This document shows, in pieces, positions 1 through 8,921 of a stretch of 64,000 nucleotides of DNA. A program made the translations under genes and the position numbers. Location of the stretch: positions 2,108,001-2,172,000 of the forward strand of contig NZ_AP025018.1 of NCBI RefSeq assembly GCF_019977735.1. Reading direction: 5' to 3'. Under the pieces are notes generated by a model, which saw only the letters and a program-made list of their open reading frames with translations, made no database searches and was not told the origin of the DNA. The first letter of the stretch is position 1. Each line of letters begins with the position of its first letter. Origin of the DNA: Calothrix sp. PCC 7716 (lineage in GTDB: Bacteria; Cyanobacteriota; Cyanobacteriia; Cyanobacteriales; Nostocaceae).

Positions 1-2
1 TA

Positions 3-173
3 GCTCACGTAGATATTTACGAAGAAACTCCCGATATCCGTAAAGAAACTGTTGTTCGTGAAGAAGTTCGCGTGAGTAAAGTTGTAGACCAAGATACAGT
101 CGAAGCACAAGAAACAATTCGTCGTGAAGAATTAGACGTAAATGCTCCTGGTCTCGATGTTGACCAACGCTAA
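3..173 (+). CDS. DUF2382 (YsnF/AvaK-like) protein, C-terminal part, cut by window edge
   Basis: An open frame enters from the left edge and ends with TAA. The 56 visible residues carry the typical DUF2382 pattern of alternating acidic and basic residues (ETVVREEVRVSKVV, then ETIRREELDV), found at the C-terminal end of AvaK/YsnF-type stress and akinete-associated proteins. The next gene belongs to the same family, so this is probably a pair of related genes. A GGTGGGCA/TGCCCACC palindrome follows the stop within 10 bases. The start and any N-terminal PRC-barrel domain lie outside the window. Confidence 0.75.
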   Translation, partial: AHVDIYEETPDIRKETVVREEVRVSKVVDQDTVEAQETIRREELDVNAPGLDVDQR

Positions 174-181
174 AAAAGTAA

Positions 182-198
182 GGTGGGCACTGCCCACC
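182..198. terminator. GTGGGCA-N-TGCCCAC palindrome, candidate terminator
   Basis: A perfect 8-base inverted repeat around one central base lies just after the first stop codon. The same palindrome recurs at 1653-1669 and 16562-16578, each time next to a gene end, so it is a dispersed repeat that may act as a transcription terminator. No strong T-run follows. Confidence 0.5.
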
Positions 199-271
199 CT
201 ACATAATACTTAAAAAATATTTTAAAAAATTAAATTATAAATTTACATATACCTTTACTAAGGATAAAATT

Positions 272-1150
272 ATGACAGTTGCTTCAGAACAAGCAAACAG
301 TTTAAATAGTACAGATAAGCACGCACAAATTATATCTTTACTAACCAATCTCAATAAAAAGATTAGAAATTTTGCTGTAGTTGACACAGAGTTAGAGCAG
401 GTAGGCGCCGTTAAAGATGTGATAATTGACTCTAATCGCCAAATAAGCTTTATTATATCTGACGCTCAAACTACACCAAGACTATTTATACTAAAGGGTC
501 AACACGTTCAAAAAATAGATCCACACCTAAGAAAAATCTTTCTAATTATAGATAGAACACAAGTTAACAACCTACCAGAATATCAAGAACGAAACATGGA
601 AATAAATACAGACGCACAAGGTTTATCTTCAGATGGCTACGTTGCAGATTCTCATATAGCTGATGCTACATCAGAAATACATACGCAGCAAACGACCTTG
701 CAAAGCGAAGACGTAATTAAGTTACTTGAAGAACGGTTAGTTGTTGACCGCACTAAGCGAAAAATCGGTGAAATAATTGTTCGTAAAGAAATTGAAACTA
801 GAATGGTGACAATTCCTGTTCGTCGTGAAAGATTAATTGTAGAACAGTTAAGTCCCGAACATAAGGAACTCGCGAATATTGACTTAGGAGAAGAATTATC
901 ACAAGTTGAGTCAAACCAAGAAATAGCATTGACGAATATTTTTGAAGGTAGCTTGACTGTTACTGGAGAGTTCAGTTCACCTAAAGTCGCAAGTTTGTTA
1001 CTTAATGCTATTGCCTTGGAGCGTAATCATGGTTGTCAACGAATACAAGTCACTATCGCTGTCGATAATGAGCAACTTCAACAAAAATACCAAGAATGGT
1101 TTGCGCGTACTTCCATTGGAAACCGTCAGGAGAATGGTAATGGAAAATAA
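272..1150 (+). CDS. PRC-barrel / DUF2382 domain protein (AvaK-like)
   Basis: A 292-residue protein. Residues about 25-105 read like a PRC-barrel (FAVVDTELEQVGAVKDVIID, then a FILKGQHVQKID segment). Residues about 145-210 form a DUF2382 segment rich in alternating charges (EERLVVDRTKRKIGEIIVRK). A further 80-residue tail has no family I recognise. Cyanobacterial homologues include the akinete marker AvaK and stress-induced proteins; the molecular role is unknown. ATG start after an AT-rich leader. It follows another DUF2382 gene, which suggests a tandem paralogue pair. Confidence 0.75.
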   Translation: MTVASEQANSLNSTDKHAQIISLLTNLNKKIRNFAVVDTELEQVGAVKDVIIDSNRQISFIISDAQTTPRLFILKGQHVQKIDPHLRKIFLIIDRTQVNNLPEYQERNMEINTDAQGLSSDGYVADSHIADATSEIHTQQTTLQSEDVIKLLEERLVVDRTKRKIGEIIVRKEIETRMVTIPVRRERLIVEQLSPEHKELANIDLGEELSQVESNQEIALTNIFEGSLTVTGEFSSPKVASLLLNAIALERNHGCQRIQVTIAVDNEQLQQKYQEWFARTSIGNRQENGNGK

Positions 1151-1331
1151 AGAATTTATTAAGTTTTAAAATAATTTATGCAATTTAGGCGCCACAGGGC
1201 TGCCTTTTTTTGGTTGATGCAAAAGTTATAATTCTTAATATATGGTTTTTACCTAGAAAAAATTCGGAATTACCCCGTTAGCTAGTTGTTAAAAGTTGTA
1301 GGCTAGAGTAGTGGGTATTTTAATATAAGCA

Positions 1332-1649
1332 ATGAATTCGGTGTATATCCTTGTCGCGGTGGTTTTAGCTACGGGCGGGATAATAGGGAGTGTTGGTGAC
1401 AAATTCGAGAAAAGAGTTCGTAAACAGCGCTTATCGCTATTTTTCCTGCGTCCAAAACATACAATTTTACTGATAGCATTTTTTACAGGTGTACTTATTT
1501 CAGCTTCAACGCTGTTCATTGTGTTTGCTGCTGATGTTGGGTTGCGAGACACTGTGTTTCAAATTGATGCTTTGCAGAGGGATATTAGTCTTAAGCAGGA
1601 AGAGTTGGATGTGTTGATTAGGCAGATAAAAATTATAGAAAATAGTTAG
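1332..1649 (+). CDS. Short DUF3084-type membrane protein (N-terminal domain only)
   Basis: 105 residues matching the N-terminal part of the cyanobacterial DUF3084 family: a first membrane segment (about 4-22), a basic cytoplasmic loop with LSLFFLRPKHT, a second membrane segment (about 46-66) ending in SASTLFIVFA, and the start of a coiled coil (QRDISLKQEELDVLIRQI). Family members are usually about 400-500 residues with a long coiled coil and C-terminal domain; here the frame stops right after the first coil heptads. It is therefore a truncated copy or a naturally short paralogue. A GTGGGCA palindrome follows the stop by 3 bases. Confidence 0.65.
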   Translation: MNSVYILVAVVLATGGIIGSVGDKFEKRVRKQRLSLFFLRPKHTILLIAFFTGVLISASTLFIVFAADVGLRDTVFQIDALQRDISLKQEELDVLIRQIKIIENS

Positions 1650-1652
1650 TAG

Positions 1653-1669
1653 GGTGGGCATTGCCCACC
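1653..1669. terminator. GTGGGCA-N-TGCCCAC palindrome between convergent genes
   Basis: Second copy of the palindrome also found at 182-198, placed between the ends of the DUF3084-like gene and the convergent histidine kinase gene. The position fits a bidirectional terminator; this is inferred from the hairpin and its location only. Confidence 0.5.
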
Positions 1670-1676
1670 ATACAAA

Positions 1677-3038
1677 TTAGACTAGGGGTAGTAAAATTTC
1701 AAATTCGGTACCGGCGCCTGGTTGAGAGTGAATTTTAAATTTGCCACCGTGTCTTGCTGTAATAATACGGTAGCTGGCGGCGAGGGTTGTTTCTTTGTCT
1801 GCACGCTTTTCGACCGAAAATGATTCGATTATTTGTTGTTGGGTTTCTTCAGATATTCCCTTGCTGTTATCGGCGATGCGTACTGAAACCCAGCGTGAGT
1901 CAACTGCGCTACTTGTTATTGGTGGTAAAGAAATTACCTCGGTTATAATCTCAATTCGAGGTTTGTCTTCGTTACAAGTGATATCAAGATTATTATATTG
2001 TTGTCGGATTGCTTCATCGAGTAGGCTATCGACTGACCGACTCAAAATATTCATAAATACTTGATTGAGTTGCCCTAGGAAACAATATACAGGGGGTAAT
2101 GACCCATAATTTCTAATTATTTCTATTTCGCCTTTGACTCGGCTATTAATCAACAAGATTACGTTTTCAAGACAGATGTGTATATCTGCTGGTTTGGGGT
2201 AAACTGCATCAATATGACAGAAGTTTTGTAAACTGGTTACAAGTTTTTTGAGCCGTTCTGCTCCTGTTCGGATACTTGTGAGCGATTTATTTAAGTCTTG
2301 CTCTAAAAAATCAAACTCTATATCTTGCATTAAATAAGCGATGTGTTCTGAGGGGTTAGCTAATTCCCGGTTATAAGCAGCAATCAGTTTTAATAAGTCT
2401 TGGGTATAGTTAGAAACGTGGGTCAAGTTGCCCCATATAAAATTTACTGGGTCAAGAATTTCGTGTGCGACTCCATCGACTAATCGCCCTAGAGAAGCCA
2501 TTTTGTCGTTTTGGATGATTTGCGCTTGGCTACGTTCGTACCTGACTTGTGTTTCTATACCCCGAATTTGCCAACTGGCAATATTTAATTCCGATATATC
2601 GAGTAAGCAATAGGCGCCTTCAGATGATTTGACAACAATAGGTTCGCTTACTAGTTCAGGAGAACGCCTTAATGCTAGTTGCATTGCCGTCAAAATAGAA
2701 GTTGTCTCAGACAAAAGTAACACACCAGTCCGGGCATAACTATAAAGAATACTCAGGGGTTGCTCGAAAAACATTTCCTTCCCAAATGGGCGAATTAAAA
2801 ATTCTAATAACTGGCGCCGCGAAAGCATTCCTATGTAATTACCGTCTTCGAGCAGTATCACCCCAGGTACAAGTGGGTATTTCTCAAACACTTGAGCAAC
2901 ACAGGCGCCTGTACAGGATGTTTGAACCTCGAATGTGTATAATGACAATTCTTGCAGCGTAGAGTCTAGACTTAGATCACCTCTATTGCCTTCGATAAGA
3001 ATTGGGGTATTGATTTCGGAAACAAATTCTTGTTGCAC
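1677..3038 (-). CDS. CBS-domain histidine kinase-like protein with degraded ATP-binding domain
   Basis: 453 residues. Residues about 30-155 look like a CBS pair (VPGVILLEDGNYIGMLSRRQ; second half VSEPIVVKSSEGAYCLLDIS). The dimerisation and phosphoacceptor helix is intact with His192 in GVAHEILDPVNF. The ATPase part departs from consensus: the second Asn of the N-box is Arg334 (NILSRSVD), the G1 box reads DNSKG at 390-394 instead of DxGxG, the F-box phenylalanine pair is lost, and the glycine-rich lid is KETTLAAS (415-422) where the paralogue at 12902 has GKGTGLGLS. The C-terminal GAGTEFEILLP survives. ATP binding is doubtful, so it may act as a phosphoacceptor or scaffold rather than an autokinase. 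Confidence 0.85.
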   Translation of the reverse strand: MQQEFVSEINTPILIEGNRGDLSLDSTLQELSLYTFEVQTSCTGACVAQVFEKYPLVPGVILLEDGNYIGMLSRRQLLEFLIRPFGKEMFFEQPLSILYSYARTGVLLLSETTSILTAMQLALRRSPELVSEPIVVKSSEGAYCLLDISELNIASWQIRGIETQVRYERSQAQIIQNDKMASLGRLVDGVAHEILDPVNFIWGNLTHVSNYTQDLLKLIAAYNRELANPSEHIAYLMQDIEFDFLEQDLNKSLTSIRTGAERLKKLVTSLQNFCHIDAVYPKPADIHICLENVILLINSRVKGEIEIIRNYGSLPPVYCFLGQLNQVFMNILSRSVDSLLDEAIRQQYNNLDITCNEDKPRIEIITEVISLPPITSSAVDSRWVSVRIADNSKGISEETQQQIIESFSVEKRADKETTLAASYRIITARHGGKFKIHSQPGAGTEFEILLPLV

Positions 3039-3572
3039 TCTAGACCTGATTATTCATTAATTTACGTTCTTAAAATATTGCTAACGAGGAATCGCTAGCT
3101 CTTCTAGGCTATTTCAGTTTTACGTTTTGCGGTATGTGGAAAATAGGGAATAGCAATTTTGTGCCAATTGGTAAACCTCCGAGCCATTTTGATTTTAAAA
3201 GCTTTGTAAAATCTCAATAAAATTACGTAAAGTTTTCTTTTTTATGAGCAATTTTACTGTAAGTATATTCATGGCTAGATAAATATTGTATGTAAGTATG
3301 ATTATTATAAACAAATACTATGCTGTTATTTTCAATGGAACCTATATATAATTCCCGAATCATTATGTATAAAGTATCACAATAAATCGAAAAAATGAAG
3401 TATGGAACAATAATTAGTAGTAAGTAGACAATGTAACAAGTGCTACTTTAATCTTAACGTCAAACTCTGTTTAAGTTATATTTAATTACCTGTACTTGTT
3501 TTTGATCCCCATTTCGATACAATGCGGGAACATAACTATTAATGCTAATCTCCGCTTTGCTCCAGCACACTT
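3039..3572. other. 534-base AT-rich intergenic region upstream of the permease module
   Basis: No open frame or hairpin repeat of the families seen elsewhere. It separates two divergently transcribed genes, so promoters for both must lie here. I could not pick out a Zur-like or NtcA-like box with confidence. Confidence 0.5.
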
Positions 3573-4628
3573 ATGAATCAACTGAGTAACGGTTTTACGA
3601 TATTTCTAAGTTTATTAGTCGAGGCCATACCATTTTTGCTGCTTGGGGTTTTGTTCTCTAGTGTGCTGCTGTTCATGGTTGATGAGCGCAAGCTAGTTGA
3701 AAGAATGCCAAGAAACCCTTTATTGGGGGCGTTTGTTGGTAGTTTAGTAGGCTTTTTGTTCCCTGTCTGTGAATGTGGCAACGTTCCAGTCGCTCGTCGT
3801 TTGTTGATGCAAGGGGTTCCTACATCCGTTGCAATTGGCTTTTTGCTAGCGGCGCCTACAATAAACCCAATTGTAATTTGGTCTACATGGACGGCATTTC
3901 GCGACCAGCCAGAAATTGTAGTGCTACGGGTAGTATTTTCTTTGGTAATAGCAACAATCGTTGGTTGGGTATTTAGCTTTCAAAAAGATTTAACGCCACT
4001 AGTGCAACCAGCTATTGCGCGCTATCTCAAATTCAACCCACCCCCACAACAATCCTCAAAACGTCGTAGTGGCAGAGGGCAAAATACTAGAGTGCAAACA
4101 GGTAATTCAACATTATTACAGTCGGGCACTTATATTTTGGGTGGTTCGTCTTCTGGTCAAATTACTCGTATCGACACAAGTCCAGAAGAAGTGGCTATTG
4201 CCAATCAAACAAAACCAATGTCTGATAAATTGCGCCTGGTATTGGATAATATTATTCAGGAACTGCGCGAGTTAGGGGCAGTGATGGTGATAGGTAGTGC
4301 AGTTGCAGCAGCGATTCAAGTACTTGCACCTCGCGATATAATATTGAGTTTGGGCGCCGGAACCGTAAGTTCAATCATCGCAATGCTTGTACTAGCAGTA
4401 GTAGTATCGATTTGTTCTACAGTAGATTCATTTTTTGCCTTGTCATTTGCTTCTGCTTTCACAAGTGGTTCATTGCTAGCATTTCTGGTATTTGGACCAA
4501 TGGTGGATATTAAAGGTATCGGGCTAATGCTATCAATTTTTAAGCCACGAGCATTGTTTTATTTATTTGCATTGGCAGGACTACTAACGTTTTTGATGAC
4601 GCTATTTTTGAATTTACACGTCTTTTAA
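3573..4628 (+). CDS. Permease of the YraQ/ArsP_1 (DUF318) family
   Basis: 351 residues with about eight membrane segments in two blocks, one at 8-135 and one at 235-350, joined by a polar loop at about 150-225. The diagnostic motif PVCECGNVPVARR follows the second membrane segment, and the second half carries the matching CSTVDSFFALSFAS segment. Family members are membrane permeases often paired with a TIGR03943 protein, as here, where the partner starts 6 bases downstream. Members have been linked to metal or metalloid efflux; the substrate is not visible in the sequence. The ATG is the first Met after the long leader. Confidence 0.85.
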   Translation: MNQLSNGFTIFLSLLVEAIPFLLLGVLFSSVLLFMVDERKLVERMPRNPLLGAFVGSLVGFLFPVCECGNVPVARRLLMQGVPTSVAIGFLLAAPTINPIVIWSTWTAFRDQPEIVVLRVVFSLVIATIVGWVFSFQKDLTPLVQPAIARYLKFNPPPQQSSKRRSGRGQNTRVQTGNSTLLQSGTYILGGSSSGQITRIDTSPEEVAIANQTKPMSDKLRLVLDNIIQELRELGAVMVIGSAVAAAIQVLAPRDIILSLGAGTVSSIIAMLVLAVVVSICSTVDSFFALSFASAFTSGSLLAFLVFGPMVDIKGIGLMLSIFKPRALFYLFALAGLLTFLMTLFLNLHVF

Positions 4629-4634
4629 TATCAA

Positions 4635-5408
4635 ATGACTAGTCAAACGAATACTAAACCCAAAATTTCTCCGAAACTTCTAGCTTGGCTTGATGTTGTA
4701 GCGATTGGTTCTTGGGGAGTTTTAATGTTGAAATACTGGCAAACTGGTAAATTAAACATTCTAATTCACCCTGATTATTTTTGGTTAATCATTGTCGCGA
4801 GCATCGGATTATTATTAGTTGCTTTTTTAAAAGCTAAAGAATTATTACAAAGGCGCCGCTATAACGAAGTTGTAGGCGCCCAACACATAACAGTTTTTCC
4901 TCCTGGTTGGAGTAGTTCGTTATTAATAATTACAGCGCTTCTAGGATTTTTTATTACACCCCAAGTTTTTGCCTCTTCTAGCGCAATGAATAGAAGCGTC
5001 ACCGAGTTACTGGGACCAACACGTTCGCAACCGCAAGCTTTCCGCTCTTCAGTTCGTCCAGAAGAAAGGTCATTAGTAGAGTGGATACGTACTCTTAGTG
5101 TTTACCCAGAACCTGATGCTTATACAGGGCAAAGAGCAAAAGTTCAAGGTTTTGCCATGTATCCCAAAGATATCGGTCAAGACTTTATGATGCTGTCACG
5201 GTTTGTAATTACTTGTTGTGCTGCTGACGCTTATCCAGTTGGAATACCCGTCAAACTATCTGAAAGTCGAGATAAATACCCCGCTGATAAATGGTTTGAG
5301 GTTGAAGGCAAAATCATTACAGAAACCTTTAATGGAAAACGTCACCTCGCCATTAACGCTACATCTATTAAAGAAATTCCACAACCCAAAAATCCTTACA
5401 GTTCATAA
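4635..5408 (+). CDS. TIGR03943-family permease partner protein
   Basis: 257 residues. Three hydrophobic segments (about 13-32, 44-64 and 94-114) precede a soluble C-terminal domain. The domain holds the conserved VITCCAADAYPVGIPV motif with a Cys-Cys pair and ends in a beta-rich fold (WFEVEGKIITETFNGKRHLAI). TIGR03943 proteins occur with YraQ-type permeases, and the 6-base gap indicates one operon. The vicinal cysteines may bind metal or take part in redox chemistry; this is inference. The gene is followed at once by the duplicated 85-base hairpin repeat. Confidence 0.85.
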   Translation: MTSQTNTKPKISPKLLAWLDVVAIGSWGVLMLKYWQTGKLNILIHPDYFWLIIVASIGLLLVAFLKAKELLQRRRYNEVVGAQHITVFPPGWSSSLLIITALLGFFITPQVFASSSAMNRSVTELLGPTRSQPQAFRSSVRPEERSLVEWIRTLSVYPEPDAYTGQRAKVQGFAMYPKDIGQDFMMLSRFVITCCAADAYPVGIPVKLSESRDKYPADKWFEVEGKIITETFNGKRHLAINATSIKEIPQPKNPYSS

Positions 5409-5576
5409 AACCCAACAAACCTGGTTTCTATGTAAAATCATTTTTGTTATGACAAAATTTCAAAAAAGAAACCAGGTTTCTAATAAAATCTAAAACCCAA
5501 GAAACCTGGTTTCTATGTAAAATCATTTTTGTTATGACAAAATTTCAAAAAAGAAACCAGGTTTCTAATTTTATTT
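5407..5576. repeat. Tandem 85-base repeat, each unit a GAAACCTGG/CCAGGTTTC hairpin
   Basis: Two nearly identical 85-base units (5407-5491 and 5492-5576) lie head to tail. Each has an AAACCTGGTTTCT arm and an AGAAACCAGGTTTCT arm about 45 bases apart. Related hairpins occur at 23813, 34625, 36550, 37574, 54541 and 58296. Placed after the TIGR03943 gene, the element could terminate transcription, but it is primarily a dispersed repeat that has duplicated in tandem. Confidence 0.85.
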
Positions 5577-5589
5577 AACAATTTGGCAA

Positions 5590-7092
5590 ATGGTTAGAAA
5601 AAAGTTTTCATTATTACCTATTGACCGTATTTCTATTGCCCTAATCGTAATAATATCTGTACTAATTGGTATATTACTTATCCAAGGTGATGTTGTTAGG
5701 GCAAGCGTCAGAAACTTTAGTTGGGAAAATCAAAAAGTCGGCGCCGATGATACTTCTTTCAGCATGACATTTAGTCGTCCAATGGATGCTAAAAGTGTTG
5801 AAAATAATTTAAAAATCGACCCACCATTAGCTGGAAAGTATAGCTGGGCAGGACGACGGATGGTTTACACGCTGTTAACTCCGGCGCCTTATGGCACAAA
5901 TTATAAAGTTCAATTACAGGGAGCAGTCGATAAGTTTGCCAAAAAACAGGGCAAAAACTTAACGCTTCAACCTTTTTCAGGCGCCTTCCGCACGCGCGAC
6001 CGTGCCATTCTTTATATTGGTGCGACAGGAGAAGAACAAGGAAGGTTAGTACTTCAAAACTTGACGCAAGACCAAAAAATAGTCCTTACCCCCAAAGACC
6101 TAGCGGTTATGGACTTTAAACCTTATCCAGAAGGAGATAAAGTTTTATTCTCTGCGCGTGCAAAAACAAACCAAGATTTACTCTCCGGCAAAATATATAC
6201 TGTCACAACAGGCTTTCCGAGTAAACCAGGAGAAGAAGCACAACCTGCAAGTCGAGTTGACTTGGTGCTAGATAGTGAAGGGTATCAAAATTTAAAATTT
6301 GATTTATCACCTGATGGCAAAACTATTGTTATTCAACGTGGCAAAAAAGATAGTCCTGGTGACTTTGGGTTATGGTTTATGTCCGCACGTAAAGATTCTT
6401 CCGAAGAAACTAAACTTACTCGTCTAGAAAGTCAACCAAGTGGAGACTTTTTAATTACCCCCGATAGCAAAGGGGTAGCTGTTGCCCAAGGTGAGGGTGC
6501 AGCAATTTTGCCATTACAAAAAGATGGTAGCAAACCACTTGACTTTTTACCGCAGTTTGGCTTAGTACAAGCGTTTTCTAAAGATGGGACACAAGCTGCA
6601 ATGGTTAAGTTTAACCGCGACTTTCAAAACCCAACTCGCTCGTTATTTTTAGTCACAAACCAAGGTGTAAACAAAGAACTGATAAAAACCACAGGTACAA
6701 TAATTGGTTGTCAATTTGACACGGCATCCCCGAATCTTTACTGTTTAATTACCCAATTATTACCTGGCGACCAATTTTTAGAACAGCCATATTTTATAGC
6801 CATTAACCTAAAAACCGGTCAACAAAAAGCATTACTAGTTCTTCCAGCAGGGCAACGTAATATACAAATGAGTCTTGCACCCGATGGTTTAGGGTTGCTG
6901 TTCGACCAAGTAGTAAGTCTTGAAGGTGGCGCCCCAACAACTAGCAGCTTAAAAACCTCATCAGGTGAAACAATATCAGGCAGTAGTCTTTGGCTAATGC
7001 CCTTGCTACCCGTTGCCGACGCATCAAATGCCGCCGAAATAAAACCCGAACAACTACCAATAGCTGGCTTTTACCCACGTTGGCTCCCGTAA
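5590..7092 (+). CDS. Membrane-anchored Ig-like / beta-propeller protein
   Basis: 500 residues with a single N-terminal membrane anchor (about 14-36), so the rest is probably periplasmic. Residues about 40-135 resemble a bacterial Ig-like (SbsA type) domain: SFSMTFSRPMDAKSVENNLKI and WAGRRMVYTLLTPAPYGTNYK are typical. Residues about 140-490 contain repeated beta-strand units with GTQAAMVKFN- and LSPDGKTIVIQRG-like blades, as in TolB/WD40-like propellers. The function is unknown; a role in envelope structure or sensing is plausible. It directly follows the hairpin repeat. Confidence 0.6.
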   Translation: MVRKKFSLLPIDRISIALIVIISVLIGILLIQGDVVRASVRNFSWENQKVGADDTSFSMTFSRPMDAKSVENNLKIDPPLAGKYSWAGRRMVYTLLTPAPYGTNYKVQLQGAVDKFAKKQGKNLTLQPFSGAFRTRDRAILYIGATGEEQGRLVLQNLTQDQKIVLTPKDLAVMDFKPYPEGDKVLFSARAKTNQDLLSGKIYTVTTGFPSKPGEEAQPASRVDLVLDSEGYQNLKFDLSPDGKTIVIQRGKKDSPGDFGLWFMSARKDSSEETKLTRLESQPSGDFLITPDSKGVAVAQGEGAAILPLQKDGSKPLDFLPQFGLVQAFSKDGTQAAMVKFNRDFQNPTRSLFLVTNQGVNKELIKTTGTIIGCQFDTASPNLYCLITQLLPGDQFLEQPYFIAINLKTGQQKALLVLPAGQRNIQMSLAPDGLGLLFDQVVSLEGGAPTTSSLKTSSGETISGSSLWLMPLLPVADASNAAEIKPEQLPIAGFYPRWLP

Positions 7093-7096
7093 TTAG

Positions 7097-7184
7097 TTCT
7101 GAGTGTAAAGTGCTGAGTTCTGAGTAGTAACTTTTAACTCCTCATTCCACTCAGCACTCAGCACCCAGCACTCAGCACTTTCTA
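7097..7184. repeat. (GTGCTGA)n ... (TCAGCAC)n short tandem repeat array
   Basis: Imperfect heptamer units read GTGCTGAG on the left and CTCAGCAC on the right of a short spacer, so the array can fold into a long hairpin. It lies just after the Ig-like gene. The same heptamer family recurs at 9747, 17990, 20971, 32204 and 44511 and matches the short tandemly repeated repetitive (STRR) sequences of heterocystous cyanobacteria. Confidence 0.85.
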
Positions 7185-7333
7185 CTTTTATAAGTACAAT
7201 TAGTGCTATAAAATACTATAAACAGGTTTGTAAGCCCTAGGTCGCTTCAAGAGTGTTCTAGGTAAAATTTTATGATAAATGCGCTGAAAACCCTTGCTCT
7301 TGACACCGAAATAATTTTTAAACTTGTGGGTGA

Positions 7334-8866
7334 GTGATGAATGAAACTAACACCCCAGATAATGGGGCTACCGAACAACCAACATTATCTGAGACAACCG
7401 CACAATCTGAGCCTATAGATTGCCCGTTTTACTCGGTTGTGCCGCATAATTTGACAAATCAAATGTTGACAAATACAACCCATGTGTCAAGCGAAGAGGG
7501 TAATGATGCTGATTTTAAGCAGCAGGTTTTCACCTTAAATGAAGAACAATGGGAAAGTCAGGTAATTACAACCCCTGAAATGTCAGAAAATAATGACAAT
7601 CAGGCGCCATCAAAAGATTGGGTAGCAGAACCAGACAGTGCCAAATTAGCGGCACTTGATGCAGAATTTCAGCTTCTTCTCGCGTTAAACCACGAGTTAC
7701 GAGCAGCGAACGATACACTATATAGTCAAGTAGAAGAATTAACGTCTCGTTTGGCAGAGTCTGAAAAAGCTGTGCAGTTTCAGCAAAAGCGTTACAGCGT
7801 CACCGAAGCAATGCTGAAACAACAAACGCAAGAACTTTGTGCCACTCAAGAACAAGTTCAATCACTTTATCAGCAATTAGACAATTCTTTACAAACCGTT
7901 CAACGTCAAGAAACTTTAGTTGAAACGTATAAAGCTCAGTTAGAATTTAACCAACAGCGTCTCGCACAGTTAGAGCGAGAATGCGCGAACTTGCAAGCTA
8001 ACTATAGTTCGCAGTCACAGCAACTAATTCAGTCAGAAACTGCCTGTAAAGAACTGCGGACAAGGTTAATGCGACAGCAGCGTCAAACATTGCAGTTTAA
8101 GGCAGCACTTGAAAAATGCCTAGACCCGATGTCTGTTGTTGAAAGCGATGATAAAGAATCTCCAACGTGTCAAACTACAGTTAACGATTCTCCTTCTCTG
8201 AAAAAATTTAAATCTTTGTTCGTAAATGCCCAACCGATAAAACCCTGGTCATCAAATGAAGATTCTGATTCTGTAGAGCAAAGTATCGAACCACTAAACG
8301 AAAATACAATTGTACTACAAAATACACCCGCACAACCCGAAGCAACAGAGGCGCAACTTCAACAAGAACCATATCCTCGTGACAACTTAAGTGAGCAAAT
8401 CGACAGTGTAATTCAAATGTACTTCGTGTCTCAAACGGCGCCAGCTTCATCAGAAGTGAATATAGAACAAGATATACAAGAGATTATAGAGGCGCCAGAG
8501 AAGACTTCTTTTAAACAAGCAGAAGACATATGGAATACAGTAGCAGACGAAGTTGAAACTCAATCATTCAATTTTACAAGTCAACAAGCAGATAAAAATA
8601 GTACAAATAGTGATACGGCAATTACTCCGGAAATAGTTATTGAGAATAACTCAATTCCAAATGCTGTGGAAGAAGATTATTGGGCAGAAGTCTCGCAACT
8701 AACACATTTAGATTTACCAGCCACAGAATCACCACATCATCCTTCTCATAATATTGATGATACAAATTCACCTTCACCAGTAGTTTACCCCAGGCGCCCA
8801 CCTCAAGGACGTAAATCATTATCCTCTGTACAATTACCTAAATTTCCTCCAAAACCTCAACAGTAA
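7334..8866 (+). CDS. Coiled-coil protein of unknown function
   Basis: 510 residues, acidic and glutamine-rich, with no membrane segment or signal peptide. Residues about 100-270 are a continuous coiled coil (for example QVEELTSRLAESEKAVQFQQ and LEFNQQRLAQLERECANLQ). The rest is low-complexity, with a Pro-rich C-terminus ending KFPPKPQQ. GTG at 7334 is directly followed by ATG at 7337; the ATG is the likelier start. The protein looks like a lineage-specific cyanobacterial scaffold. Several GGCGCC palindromes lie in the disordered part. Confidence 0.6.
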   Translation: MMNETNTPDNGATEQPTLSETTAQSEPIDCPFYSVVPHNLTNQMLTNTTHVSSEEGNDADFKQQVFTLNEEQWESQVITTPEMSENNDNQAPSKDWVAEPDSAKLAALDAEFQLLLALNHELRAANDTLYSQVEELTSRLAESEKAVQFQQKRYSVTEAMLKQQTQELCATQEQVQSLYQQLDNSLQTVQRQETLVETYKAQLEFNQQRLAQLERECANLQANYSSQSQQLIQSETACKELRTRLMRQQRQTLQFKAALEKCLDPMSVVESDDKESPTCQTTVNDSPSLKKFKSLFVNAQPIKPWSSNEDSDSVEQSIEPLNENTIVLQNTPAQPEATEAQLQQEPYPRDNLSEQIDSVIQMYFVSQTAPASSEVNIEQDIQEIIEAPEKTSFKQAEDIWNTVADEVETQSFNFTSQQADKNSTNSDTAITPEIVIENNSIPNAVEEDYWAEVSQLTHLDLPATESPHHPSHNIDDTNSPSPVVYPRRPPQGRKSLSSVQLPKFPPKPQQ

Positions 8867-8921
8867 AGAGCGTTTCAAATCAACTATCATAAACATAACG
8901 TACCAACGTTAATGCGTACTT

